A stretch of DNA of 11,862 nt from Patescibacteria group bacterium (GTDB lineage: Bacteria; Patescibacteria; UBA1384; CAILIB01). Of the stretch, positions 1 through 6,198 are shown piece by piece. The notes below the pieces were generated by a model. It was not told where the DNA came from, ran no database searches, and saw nothing but the letters and a program-made list of their open reading frames with translations. The position numbers and the translations under genes were made by a program. Positions within the stretch are counted from its first letter, which is position 1; every line of letters begins with the position of its first letter. The stretch lies in NCBI GenBank assembly GCA_020696955.1, contig JAJFBK010000032.1:1-11862 (forward strand). The letters are read 5' to 3'.

Positions 1-269
1 TGAATCTCTGGGTCTTCGCTTAAGAAGGCCACCGTCTTCTCAATTTCCTCGGCCGGCGCACCGGCTTCGATATGATAAAGAGACAGAATAATACCCAGTT
101 CCCGGGCCATGGCCGACTTGATTTCAATGTAGCGCAGGCTGTCAGGGTTGTTGCCCACTAAAATCACTGCGACTTGCGGCTCAATCCCTCGCCCAATAAG
201 ATCAACAACCTCTTGCTTAAGAGAGGCTTTTAAGGAGTCAACAAGGGGTGCGCTTGAAAGTGTTTGCAT
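1..269 (-). CDS. folD: Methylenetetrahydrofolate dehydrogenase/cyclohydrolase FolD, N-terminal fragment
   Basis: Reading leftward from an ATG at 267-269, the first 89 codons of FolD are present and the rest lies outside the window. FolD is a cytosolic bifunctional enzyme that oxidises 5,10-methylene-THF to 5,10-methenyl-THF with NAD(P)+ and hydrolyses the product to 10-formyl-THF. The translated segment carries the family's N-terminal strand and active-site region: residues 33-51 read VAVILVGNNPDSLRYIEIK. This contains the G-x-x-P-x-S turn and the Y-x-x-x-K pair (Tyr47, Lys51) that holds the cyclohydrolase catalytic lysine. The following stretch, with a conserved 'elGI' turn, also fits. The start lies 32 nt downstream of the radC stop on the same strand, and only a weak AGG is visible upstream, so coupling to radC is likely. 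Identification rests on recognising the motif, because the NAD(P)-binding domain is not in view. Confidence 0.88.
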   Translation of the reverse strand, partial: MQTLSSAPLVDSLKASLKQEVVDLIGRGIEPQVAVILVGNNPDSLRYIEIKSAMARELGIILSLYHIEAGAPAEEIEKTVAFLSEDPEI

Positions 270-301
270 AAGTTCAGCCTATCAAAAAAGCCCGGCGTTT
301 A

Positions 302-973
302 CTAGAAAAAGAGCTCCGGAAAATCACTTCTCATGGAAACGTATCCAGAAGCCGCGCACACTACGTGATCAGCAAGCTGAATGCCTATGTGTTTGCCTGC
401 CTGAGCTATGGCCAAGGTAACTTCACGATCGGCGCTGCTTGGAGCCGGATCACCGGAAGGATGATTGTGGGCCAACACAATATGGGAAGCATTGTGAGCG
501 ATGGCTGGGCGAAAAACCTCCCTGGCATGCACCAGGCTGGCCGTAGCCGTGCCGATGGTAACGGTATGACGGGCAATCTGCTGGTTACGAACCGTTAGGT
601 AAAAGACTACCAGGTGCTCTTGTGACTCAGCTATCAAATCAGCACAGGCAGCGTACAGCTTTTCCGGATCGGAAAGCTGAAAGGCGTTAGTGCGTTGCAG
701 CAAAGAGCCAGGAAGCTTGAGGGCGGCAGAAATGACCGAAGCCTTGGCCAGTCCTACTCCAGGAATCGAAGCCAGCTCATGAAGATTGCCGTGACCACTG
801 ACAAGTTGGCTTGCAACCAAACGGCTTACTTCTAACACGTCAGCATGCTTGCTGCCAGTTCTAAGTAACACTGCAATCAAGTCCTCCAACTGCAAACACT
901 CGGCGCCGTCACGCTGGAGGCGCTCACGTGGGCGATTTAGAAGTGGAAGGTGTTTGAGAGGGGTCATAACCAT
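302..973 (-). CDS. radC: RadC family JAB/MPN-domain protein
   Basis: A 223-aa protein with the complete RadC layout. An N-terminal RPREx(L) box at residues 14-19 opens the family's first domain. A helix-hairpin-helix DNA-binding turn follows at about 67-80 (LASIPGVGLAKA). The C-terminal half is a JAMM/MPN metalloprotease-like domain with Glu119, the motif H169-N-H171-P-S-G-D and Asp182, which together give the E...HxHx(10)D zinc site. The length matches the usual 220-230 aa. RadC was named as a DNA repair gene, but its role is disputed; family members have been linked to recombination and mobile elements. The start could be the ATG at 973 or the ATG at 967. A promoter-like TATAGT ends at 974, directly against the first ATG, and there is no Shine-Dalgarno site. 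A leaderless transcript beginning at or near the ATG at 967 is therefore plausible. The gene is followed by folD. Confidence 0.93.
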   Translation of the reverse strand: MVMTPLKHLPLLNRPRERLQRDGAECLQLEDLIAVLLRTGSKHADVLEVSRLVASQLVSGHGNLHELASIPGVGLAKASVISAALKLPGSLLQRTNAFQLSDPEKLYAACADLIAESQEHLVVFYLTVRNQQIARHTVTIGTATASLVHAREVFRPAIAHNASHIVLAHNHPSGDPAPSSADREVTLAIAQAGKHIGIQLADHVVCAASGYVSMRSDFPELFF

Positions 974-981
974 ACTATATA
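954..981 (+). promoter_or_regulatory. Putative divergent promoter for the stress micro-ORF
   Basis: On the plus strand TTGAGA (954-959) is followed after 16 nt by TATATA (976-981). It lies inside the 5' end of radC and shares its AT-rich -10 with the opposing radC promoter. If used, the transcript starts near 988 and carries a leader of about 140 nt before the ATG at 1128. Box matching only; weaker than the opposing promoter. Confidence 0.35.
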
Positions 982-1002
982 CCGAACAAAAAACGAACGC
1001 AA
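974..1002 (-). promoter_or_regulatory. Putative radC-folD promoter
   Basis: Reading the minus strand, TTGCGT (997-1002) is followed after exactly 17 nt by TATAGT (974-979). This fits a sigma-70-type promoter with a 5/6 -10 box and a partial -35. The -10 abuts the radC ATG at 973, so transcription should begin about where the second in-frame ATG (967) lies, giving a leaderless or nearly leaderless mRNA. Box matching only. Confidence 0.5.
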
Positions 1003-1123
1003 GTGCGGAGTCATGCAGCTCACACGCCTGAGGTTATGAGCCTCACTGCACTTCAGCTGCCCCTCCTGTAAGGTGAGTTCATAGAAGATGTGGTCGAGCA
1101 TCTGAGTAATTCCTTTCAGGAGG
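1001..1123 (+). promoter_or_regulatory. Structured 5' leader able to mask the RBS of the micro-ORF
   Basis: This non-coding stretch holds several nested complementary segments. AAGTGC (1001-1006) pairs with GCACTT (1048-1053). GCAGCT (1015-1020) pairs with AGCTGC (1055-1060). TGAGG (1029-1033) pairs with CCTCA (1041-1045) around a 7-nt loop. CCTCCTG (1062-1068) is a perfect 7-bp complement of CAGGAGG (1117-1123), the Shine-Dalgarno site of the downstream ORF. The last pairing would hide the RBS, while the upstream helices could form independently. The arrangement fits a cis-acting translational switch or RNA thermometer. No known riboswitch class is recognised, and the pairings were found by eye without energy calculation. 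Confidence 0.4.
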
Positions 1124-1127
1124 TAAT

Positions 1128-1187
1128 ATGAGCAGAGCAGAATCAAAAACCAACAAGAGAGGCTTCGCTTCCATGGATAAGGGCTAG
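1128..1187 (+). CDS. 19-aa micro-ORF matching the start of KGG-type stress proteins (truncated or minimal)
   Basis: The ORF has an ATG at 1128, a TAG at 1185-1187, and a near-consensus AGGAGG (1118-1123) four bases upstream. The peptide is MSRAESKTNKRGFASMDKG. The KRGFASMD segment is the recognisable opening of small 'stress-induced protein, KGG motif' genes (con-10/YciG-like, usually 50-80 aa). In those proteins this segment normally continues into a lysine- and glycine-rich repeat containing KGG. Here the frame stops directly after Met-Asp-Lys-Gly, and a rho-independent terminator begins ten bases later, so no further repeat can follow. It may be a decayed gene shortened by deletion, or a genuine micropeptide that still uses the ancestral start. 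The strong RBS and dedicated terminator favour expression. It lies upstream of a YflT-like stress gene in the same orientation. The resemblance is from memory of the motif and has not been tested. Confidence 0.5.
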   Translation: MSRAESKTNKRGFASMDKG

Positions 1188-1196
1188 GACTAGAAT

Positions 1197-1226
1197 AAAA
1201 AACAGGCCAGCAATGGTCTGTTTTTT
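1197..1226. terminator. Rho-independent terminator after the micro-ORF
   Basis: Arms 1197-1209 and 1214-1226 form a 13-bp stem with one G-U wobble (1206/1217), closed by a GCAA tetraloop of the GNRA type. The 3' arm ends in six T. The A-rich left arm means it could act in either direction. It isolates the micro-ORF from the stress gene at 1320. Confidence 0.85.
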
Positions 1227-1319
1227 AGCGCTCATCTTTTCAGCGATACAGATTACTGTGACAGCTCTTCTTTCCGATTAGAGTTAACAGTAAGTTTATA
1301 AAGTAACAAGGGAGTCATT

Positions 1320-1850
1320 ATGTCAAAGATGCTTATTGCAGCTTTCAATGATCGAGCAGCCGCTGATATGGCCATTGCCGACCTCGAAACCGCCGGATAT
1401 TCGGCCAAAGATTTATCAGTTATTAGCAAGCAACAGGACAAGGTCGTCGAGACTGACGGTGCCGGAGACAGGGCCGCTGAAGGCGCTCTGAGCGGTGCTG
1501 CTACCGGAGGAGCCATCGGAGGCGTTGCCGGTCTGCTTGCCGGAGCCGGAATCGTGCCTGCATTAACCGGACTCTTGATCGGTGGACCGATTGCCGCCGC
1601 TCTTGGAGCCACTGGTATTGCCGCCGCCACCATTTCTGGAGCTGTCACTGGTGCTGTTGCCGGAGGCTTGATCGGAGCCCTTACCAACCTTGGGCTTCCT
1701 GAGGATACTGCTCGCTACTATGAGACTACTGTGAACGAAGGCGGACTCGTACTCGCAGTGCCTGTGCGTGAAGGAGAAGCCACTGATGCCCGAGACATCT
1801 TGGAGAACAACCATGCCAGCCAAATCAACACCGTAGAACTTCCTGCTTAA
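1320..1850 (+). CDS. YflT-like general stress protein with glycine-rich hydrophobic core
   Basis: A 176-aa protein in three parts. Residues 1-40 form an alpha/beta segment (AAFNDRAAADMAIADLETAGY) typical of the heat-induced stress protein YflT domain, also annotated as general stress protein 17M-like. Residues about 54-125 are a Gly/Ala-rich hydrophobic stretch with several GG and GxxxG pairs, which could cross or associate with a membrane. Residues 126-176 form a second alpha/beta segment beginning LGLPEDTARYYE, which fits the 'GIP-EEEA-YYE' signature of this family. The length is usual for such proteins. The biochemical role is unknown; relatives are induced by general stress and desiccation. 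The start is supported by AAGGGAG (1308-1314), five bases before the ATG. A TATAAA lies at 1297-1302 but without a convincing -35. It has its own terminator, so it is monocistronic. Confidence 0.8.
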   Translation: MSKMLIAAFNDRAAADMAIADLETAGYSAKDLSVISKQQDKVVETDGAGDRAAEGALSGAATGGAIGGVAGLLAGAGIVPALTGLLIGGPIAAALGATGIAAATISGAVTGAVAGGLIGALTNLGLPEDTARYYETTVNEGGLVLAVPVREGEATDARDILENNHASQINTVELPA

Positions 1851-1869
1851 GATAGCTTTACGACAAACG

Positions 1870-1900
1870 AAAACCGCTCGGATTACCCGGGCGGTTTTTT
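1870..1900 (+). terminator. Rho-independent terminator of the YflT-like gene
   Basis: Arms 1870-1881 and 1887-1898 pair over 12 bp with one G-T wobble and a 5-nt loop. The arm is GC-rich in the middle and runs into T(6) at 1895-1900. It sits 20 bp after the stop codon. Confidence 0.9.
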
Positions 1901-1910
1901 GTAATATAGA

Positions 1911-1940
1911 TTGCGCAAAAGGGTATGGCTGACGTAGAAT
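1911..1940 (+). promoter_or_regulatory. Putative promoter of the VirB6-like/ATPase operon
   Basis: TTGCGC (1911-1916), an 18-nt spacer and TAGAAT (1935-1940, 5/6 match) lie just after the preceding terminator. Transcription would begin near 1947, giving a leader of about 24 nt before the ATG at 1971. The -35 resembles that of the radC promoter (TTGCGT). No other good promoter was noticed before the end of the four-gene run. Box matching only. Confidence 0.5.
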
Positions 1941-1970
1941 AGAAAGGAATATATTTGCCCACTTTTCTTG

Positions 1971-4900
1971 ATGAAATTCAAAAGAATTCTTTCTGCAATA
2001 CTGCTCTTCGCATTTCTCTGCGGACAGTCTTCTGTACCCTCTTTGGCCCTTCTTCCTGAAACCTCTTCTGTTGCGCATGCCGAAGACAAGAAAACGGTCA
2101 CCGTGCCCACGGAAAAAGAAGTTTACGGCAAAAAGCTTGAAACAATACTCTCCTTTTCCACCAGGTATAATGAGGATCCCGCTCTCATACTTACCGACTC
2201 AAAAGAAAAAATCGGAAACTTCCACGATGCCATCGTAGATGTAAGAACTAACGCCGAAAAGACCAAAACCTATTATCCAGCACTTGAGCAATCCTTTTTT
2301 GATCTTGCCTCCCAGCACGAAGATCAGCTGACCAATCTTATTCGTCAAATTCATGAATTTCGAGAAGACGAGAAAAATGAGGTAGCAAAGGAAAGGGCCC
2401 TAAAGAACTCGGACTTCTTAAAAAAGAATTACTACCCGACTCTTATCTCTACATTGCAAAAAGCTGGGATAAAGCCTGGCGAAGAAACAACCGCCGCAAC
2501 TGTGTGTGCCCTTCCCCGCTGGAATGAGATCACCAAGAAAATGAAGGAACTGGCGTACCCCAAGAATAACCTTGTTGACGAAATTCTTATTGCCAATCTC
2601 TGCGCAAAGCCCAATGAAGTGGTCATCAAGACTGAGGCATCCTATAACAGTTATTGGAGCCAATTGGAAGCCGAACAGGAAAAGATACGCCAGGCCTACT
2701 CAGACACCGTATATGGATTCAGCCTTCTTACCTCTCCCGCAAAAGACAAGGGCAATGAATACTGGGAAAAGGACTCTTCCGGAAAGTACCAATTAAGCCA
2801 TTGGAAACCGTCCAACTACGCCACTTTTACTGACAAGATTTTTAAAGGAGCCGGACTTAACCCCTTATTTTCTTCAGCTTCTCGAGGAACATATATTGTA
2901 GGACAAAGCATTGGAATTTACGAAGGAAAAGAAGGAATCCAAGTAGGAGGAGAATACTTGGGATCAGATGGAAGTCTCGTGCAGCTCAAGCAAGCCATAA
3001 GCAACGCAAACGCCCTTTCGCTAATACTTTTTTCTGAAGCAGCAAAACAATTCAGCAAACCTGAGTATACTGCTGGGCTGTACGATGACCTGATCGTGGA
3101 AAACAGAACTAACTTTGAAGATGGCGCATGGTTTGGCAATAAGGAAAACCCCACCCTTTTCAATAAAGACGCCAAACCAGTCAAGACCGTCAGAGAAGCC
3201 ATGGCCATGGTCACCTTTTATGATCCCGTCGATCCAAATTCAGATCCTCGAGCCAAGGAAATCTACGATAGCCAGAAGGAAATCGGAGATAAGGTTGCCA
3301 ATGGCTACCAATCGACCACCCCTGAACCTTGCGGATCTTCAGGAATAGGCTTGGTAAAAGGCCTATCCCAGGGAGTTTGCGCCTTAGTAGTATTTAGCCA
3401 TAGGTTCATAACCAGCATTTTATGGTCAAGTACCTACCTTCTTTCTACCCAAGCCAACTTTTTCAAAAGATGTGAAGATGGCTCAGTAAGCTGTGGTTCA
3501 GATATCAACTACGCTTCGAAAGATGAATCGAGCGGAGCCGCAGCCGATTTGTTAGGTCAATTCGAAGGAACCGAATTCACGGACCCCATTCAAAACATAG
3601 TGGTAGATACTACCAATACAAATATAGGAACGGTCGTGCAGTTAGCGTACGGCACTTCCCTCAAATTCTTGAACTTTTTGCTTATTCTCATCTTTTTAGC
3701 AATTGCGATTGCTAACATCTTGCAAATCCAAATAAACAACTACAGCGTCAAGAAAGTTCTACCGGGTCTGCTTATCGGATTTATGGTTGCCCAGTTCAGC
3801 CTCTTTCTCATACGAGGATCTCTGGAGTTAGCTGATCAAGTTGGGAAGGGGGTTCTTTCCCAAGCAACCAACTCAAATATGAGTTTTAGAGGATTCATAA
3901 CGGCATTCTCTTCATTTCCATTCACTGTGGAAGAAATTGCCAAGACCTCAAGCCCGAACTGCAAGCCAGAAAGAGACGTGGCCTGGCTTACGATTGGATG
4001 CGGAACCACTAATGGCAGCAGTGACGTTGATTTCAACAAAGTCTTCAAGCTTGCGCTGGTAGATATCTTCACCTTAATAGCTTCAGTGTTCCTTTTGGTG
4101 CTTGGATTCCAGTTTATCCTTCGAAGGATTGTCTTTTTCTTTCTTATACCGCTTGCCCCTCTGGCCTTTGCGGTCAGCACTTTTGATCCGGCTAAAAAGC
4201 TTTGGTCAACGTGGCAAAAAAACTTTTGGAATTGGCTGATCATGCCACTGGTCGCCAGTTTTTGGCTCTGGCTAGCGCTCTTGTGGCTCAGTAATGGGAC
4301 CATCGGTAATGGAGGACCTCTGGCGGCCATCATGAGCTATCTCTTCGCTTTTTTTGCACTGTTCCAGGCAGTTAAATCACCTAGCCAATACGCAGGAGAT
4401 GCCAAGGCCGCTCTGGGAAGTTGGAATAAGTTTGGCAAAAGCGTGTTTGGTGATAGGGCAAAATATGCCATTGCGAGATACACTCCGGCCGGAGCATTGA
4501 CTCGTGGATACCTAAAGAACCAGGCGCTTTGGAAAGAAAAACAAAAAGAGCAGCTGGAAGGTGACGTATTTAAGAGCAAGACTGCAAGAGCCTTGGGGGG
4601 TGACGCAATTAATCGCAGAATAGAAGGTTCATGGAAAGAGCAGGACCGAAAAAAGAAAGACCAGGAGAGTTACAGCGAACGGATTAAGCAGCGGGCAGAA
4701 GAAGACGTGTTCAACCGAGACCTAAGAAGAGAACGAGGCATTGCCGCTCGAAATGCTCAATCAGAGCAAATAAAAGAACGCTTACACGATGAACGTGACA
4801 AGCTGACTACGGATTATAAGCGAAATAATGAGTCATACAAAGAGCTGCAGGCGGCCATTGAACTTGAAACTGAAGCCAATACCAATTTTAAGAATGGCCT

Positions 4901-5180
4901 AAAGAAAGAGATCACTGCCCGTACAAAGGAAATCAAGAAAGGACACGCATTTCACGAGTGGCAGAAATCTAAGGCATTTGAGATGGACGCAACTAACAGG
5001 GACCTCAACGCTGAAACAGAGCGCGGTTCCGGAGATGACTTTGCAAAGGCGTTTGAAAGAAACGTTGTAGTCAAGGAACTTAAAGCCAAGATAGAAAGCA
5101 ACTGGGAAAGCGAGCGAAAAGCCGCCGCCTATACCCAAATGGCCGCCGACGTAGGAGGAGCCTTCAGCAAGGTTGATTAA
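1971..5180 (+). CDS. VirB6/TrbL-like polytopic membrane protein with large ectodomain and cytoplasmic tail
   Basis: A 1069-aa protein. Residues 1-37 are a Sec signal peptide: MKFKR, a hydrophobic core, and a likely cut after A-H-A at 35-37. Residues 38-455 form a charged, largely helical extracytoplasmic domain with few cysteines. Hydrophobic segments lie at about 463-490, 563-585, 596-615, 694-716, 720-736, 754-773 and 784-801. The block with RRIVFFFLIPLAPLAFA, an aromatic-rich linker (KKLWSTWQKNFWNWL) and WLWLALLWL resembles the conserved core of VirB6/TrbL-like type IV secretion channel proteins in CPR genomes. Residues about 805-1069 are a Lys/Glu/Arg-rich, coiled-coil-like cytoplasmic tail. 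Ordinary VirB6 is about 300 aa, so both ends are extensions. ATG 1971 is preferred because it starts the signal peptide directly; a TTG lies one codon earlier. No good Shine-Dalgarno is close (AAGGA is about 22 nt away). No VirB4 or VirD4 gene is in view, so a secretion role is inference. The end overlaps the next gene. Confidence 0.7.
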   Translation: MKFKRILSAILLFAFLCGQSSVPSLALLPETSSVAHAEDKKTVTVPTEKEVYGKKLETILSFSTRYNEDPALILTDSKEKIGNFHDAIVDVRTNAEKTKTYYPALEQSFFDLASQHEDQLTNLIRQIHEFREDEKNEVAKERALKNSDFLKKNYYPTLISTLQKAGIKPGEETTAATVCALPRWNEITKKMKELAYPKNNLVDEILIANLCAKPNEVVIKTEASYNSYWSQLEAEQEKIRQAYSDTVYGFSLLTSPAKDKGNEYWEKDSSGKYQLSHWKPSNYATFTDKIFKGAGLNPLFSSASRGTYIVGQSIGIYEGKEGIQVGGEYLGSDGSLVQLKQAISNANALSLILFSEAAKQFSKPEYTAGLYDDLIVENRTNFEDGAWFGNKENPTLFNKDAKPVKTVREAMAMVTFYDPVDPNSDPRAKEIYDSQKEIGDKVANGYQSTTPEPCGSSGIGLVKGLSQGVCALVVFSHRFITSILWSSTYLLSTQANFFKRCEDGSVSCGSDINYASKDESSGAAADLLGQFEGTEFTDPIQNIVVDTTNTNIGTVVQLAYGTSLKFLNFLLILIFLAIAIANILQIQINNYSVKKVLPGLLIGFMVAQFSLFLIRGSLELADQVGKGVLSQATNSNMSFRGFITAFSSFPFTVEEIAKTSSPNCKPERDVAWLTIGCGTTNGSSDVDFNKVFKLALVDIFTLIASVFLLVLGFQFILRRIVFFFLIPLAPLAFAVSTFDPAKKLWSTWQKNFWNWLIMPLVASFWLWLALLWLSNGTIGNGGPLAAIMSYLFAFFALFQAVKSPSQYAGDAKAALGSWNKFGKSVFGDRAKYAIARYTPAGALTRGYLKNQALWKEKQKEQLEGDVFKSKTARALGGDAINRRIEGSWKEQDRKKKDQESYSERIKQRAEEDVFNRDLRRERGIAARNAQSEQIKERLHDERDKLTTDYKRNNESYKELQAAIELETEANTNFKNGLKKEITARTKEIKKGHAFHEWQKSKAFEMDATNRDLNAETERGSGDDFAKAFERNVVVKELKAKIESNWESERKAAAYTQMAADVGGAFSKVD

Positions 5181-6198
5181 AATAACCTACCAGCTACTGC
5201 TTGATAACCAAAAATTGAAAGAGCTCAGAAATGAGACCGAACACGCCAGTGCGGCTGGAAAAAAGAACATCGACAAAGCCCTCAACGAAGAGTCGGTCAA
5301 CACCGTAGCTGCAATTGAAGCAGCAGCACACTTAAAGACCCTTCTTAGCAAGAAAACTGAAGAGATGACGGAACGAGAAATAGAGGAAGCAAAGCGATCA
5401 GTTCGCCTTCTTGCAGAATCAGGGGGCAAGGAGTTTGGAAGATACGAGGATTTTGTAGGAAAATTTGATAATAAAAAACTGAGAAATACCATTTTGGAGC
5501 GATATGGCAAAAGATTTAATATCGAAACAAAGATGGGCAAAGATGGTGTCATAGACTTTGCCCCGAACGGAGCTCGAATGGAGAAGCTTTACCGAGGCCA
5601 GGCAGCGGCATTCCTTACAGGAGAATCCGATGACGCAGCTAAGCGCGGAGAGACCACATCATTCCTTACCGACCCTAACAATAAGACGAAAAACCTGCAA
5701 AATCTTTCTCATATAATGAATCAGGATCTTGATAAGATTGAAAATTCAGGCGTCAGGATAAAGGCCGCCACTCATCTTGGCTCAATTGTTCGCCAACTTT
5801 CAAAAGGAGAGCTCCCTATCGAGGAAGGCAATGCAGTTTATGAAATGCTGAGCCAACCCGAAAACCGGGAGTTGGTTTCTAAGATGTCTCATGATGGCGA
5901 TGCCGATAAGTTTCTTTCCCACTTTAAGCAAACGGTCAACGAGACCAGTCGCAACCAAGCCGAACTTTGGCGGGCAATGCAAGAGCATCACTTTGTTGAG
6001 CATGGAAACATGTCCTCTGTTGTAAAGGATAACCCTGCAGCCGCCCTAATACCTAAGCACGTTCCAGAGGAGCTGAACCCTGCATTGAAGAATAGAAACG
6101 CATGGACTAAAGCCCGGAACGCAGTCAATAAGAGGCAGGCCGGATTTGAAGGCGATCCAGACCCCGATACTACCGACACCACTGGCGACGCATCATGA
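5173..6198 (+). CDS. Charged helical protein of unknown function, coupled to the VirB6-like gene
   Basis: A 341-aa soluble protein with no signal peptide or membrane segment and no family I recognise. Residues 1-90 are strongly helical and rich in Lys, Glu and Ala, continuing the composition of the upstream protein's tail. The middle contains a GRYEDFVGKFDNKKLRN stretch and a 'FLTGESDDAAKRGETTSFLTDPNN' type segment, followed by more helices. The C-terminus is a short acidic Asp/Thr-rich tail (DPDPDTTDTTGD). The start is a TTG at 5173, inside the last eight bases of the previous gene. No in-frame ATG was seen near the beginning, and the nearest purine-rich site (AGGAGGAG, about 5153-5160) lies roughly 12 nt upstream. 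Translation is thus probably coupled to termination of the VirB6-like gene. It could be a cytosolic partner of that protein's tail, or the separated C-terminal part of one ancestral protein. Function unknown. Confidence 0.65.
   Translation: MIKITYQLLLDNQKLKELRNETEHASAAGKKNIDKALNEESVNTVAAIEAAAHLKTLLSKKTEEMTEREIEEAKRSVRLLAESGGKEFGRYEDFVGKFDNKKLRNTILERYGKRFNIETKMGKDGVIDFAPNGARMEKLYRGQAAAFLTGESDDAAKRGETTSFLTDPNNKTKNLQNLSHIMNQDLDKIENSGVRIKAATHLGSIVRQLSKGELPIEEGNAVYEMLSQPENRELVSKMSHDGDADKFLSHFKQTVNETSRNQAELWRAMQEHHFVEHGNMSSVVKDNPAAALIPKHVPEELNPALKNRNAWTKARNAVNKRQAGFEGDPDPDTTDTTGDAS

Noticed and set aside
964..1146. 60-codon minus-strand frame across the radC upstream region
   Set aside because: It covers both proposed promoters and the structured leader, has no RBS, and its product shows no coherent pattern. 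It overlaps the better supported plus-strand micro-ORF.
1253..1687. 144-codon minus-strand frame rich in Ala and Pro
   Set aside because: It is antisense to the glycine-rich YflT-like gene. The Ala/Pro composition is the mirror of GGC/GCC-rich codons.
3836..4333. 165-codon minus-strand frame inside the VirB6-like gene
   Set aside because: It is a shadow of a clearly coding membrane segment, without a start signal or recognisable motifs.
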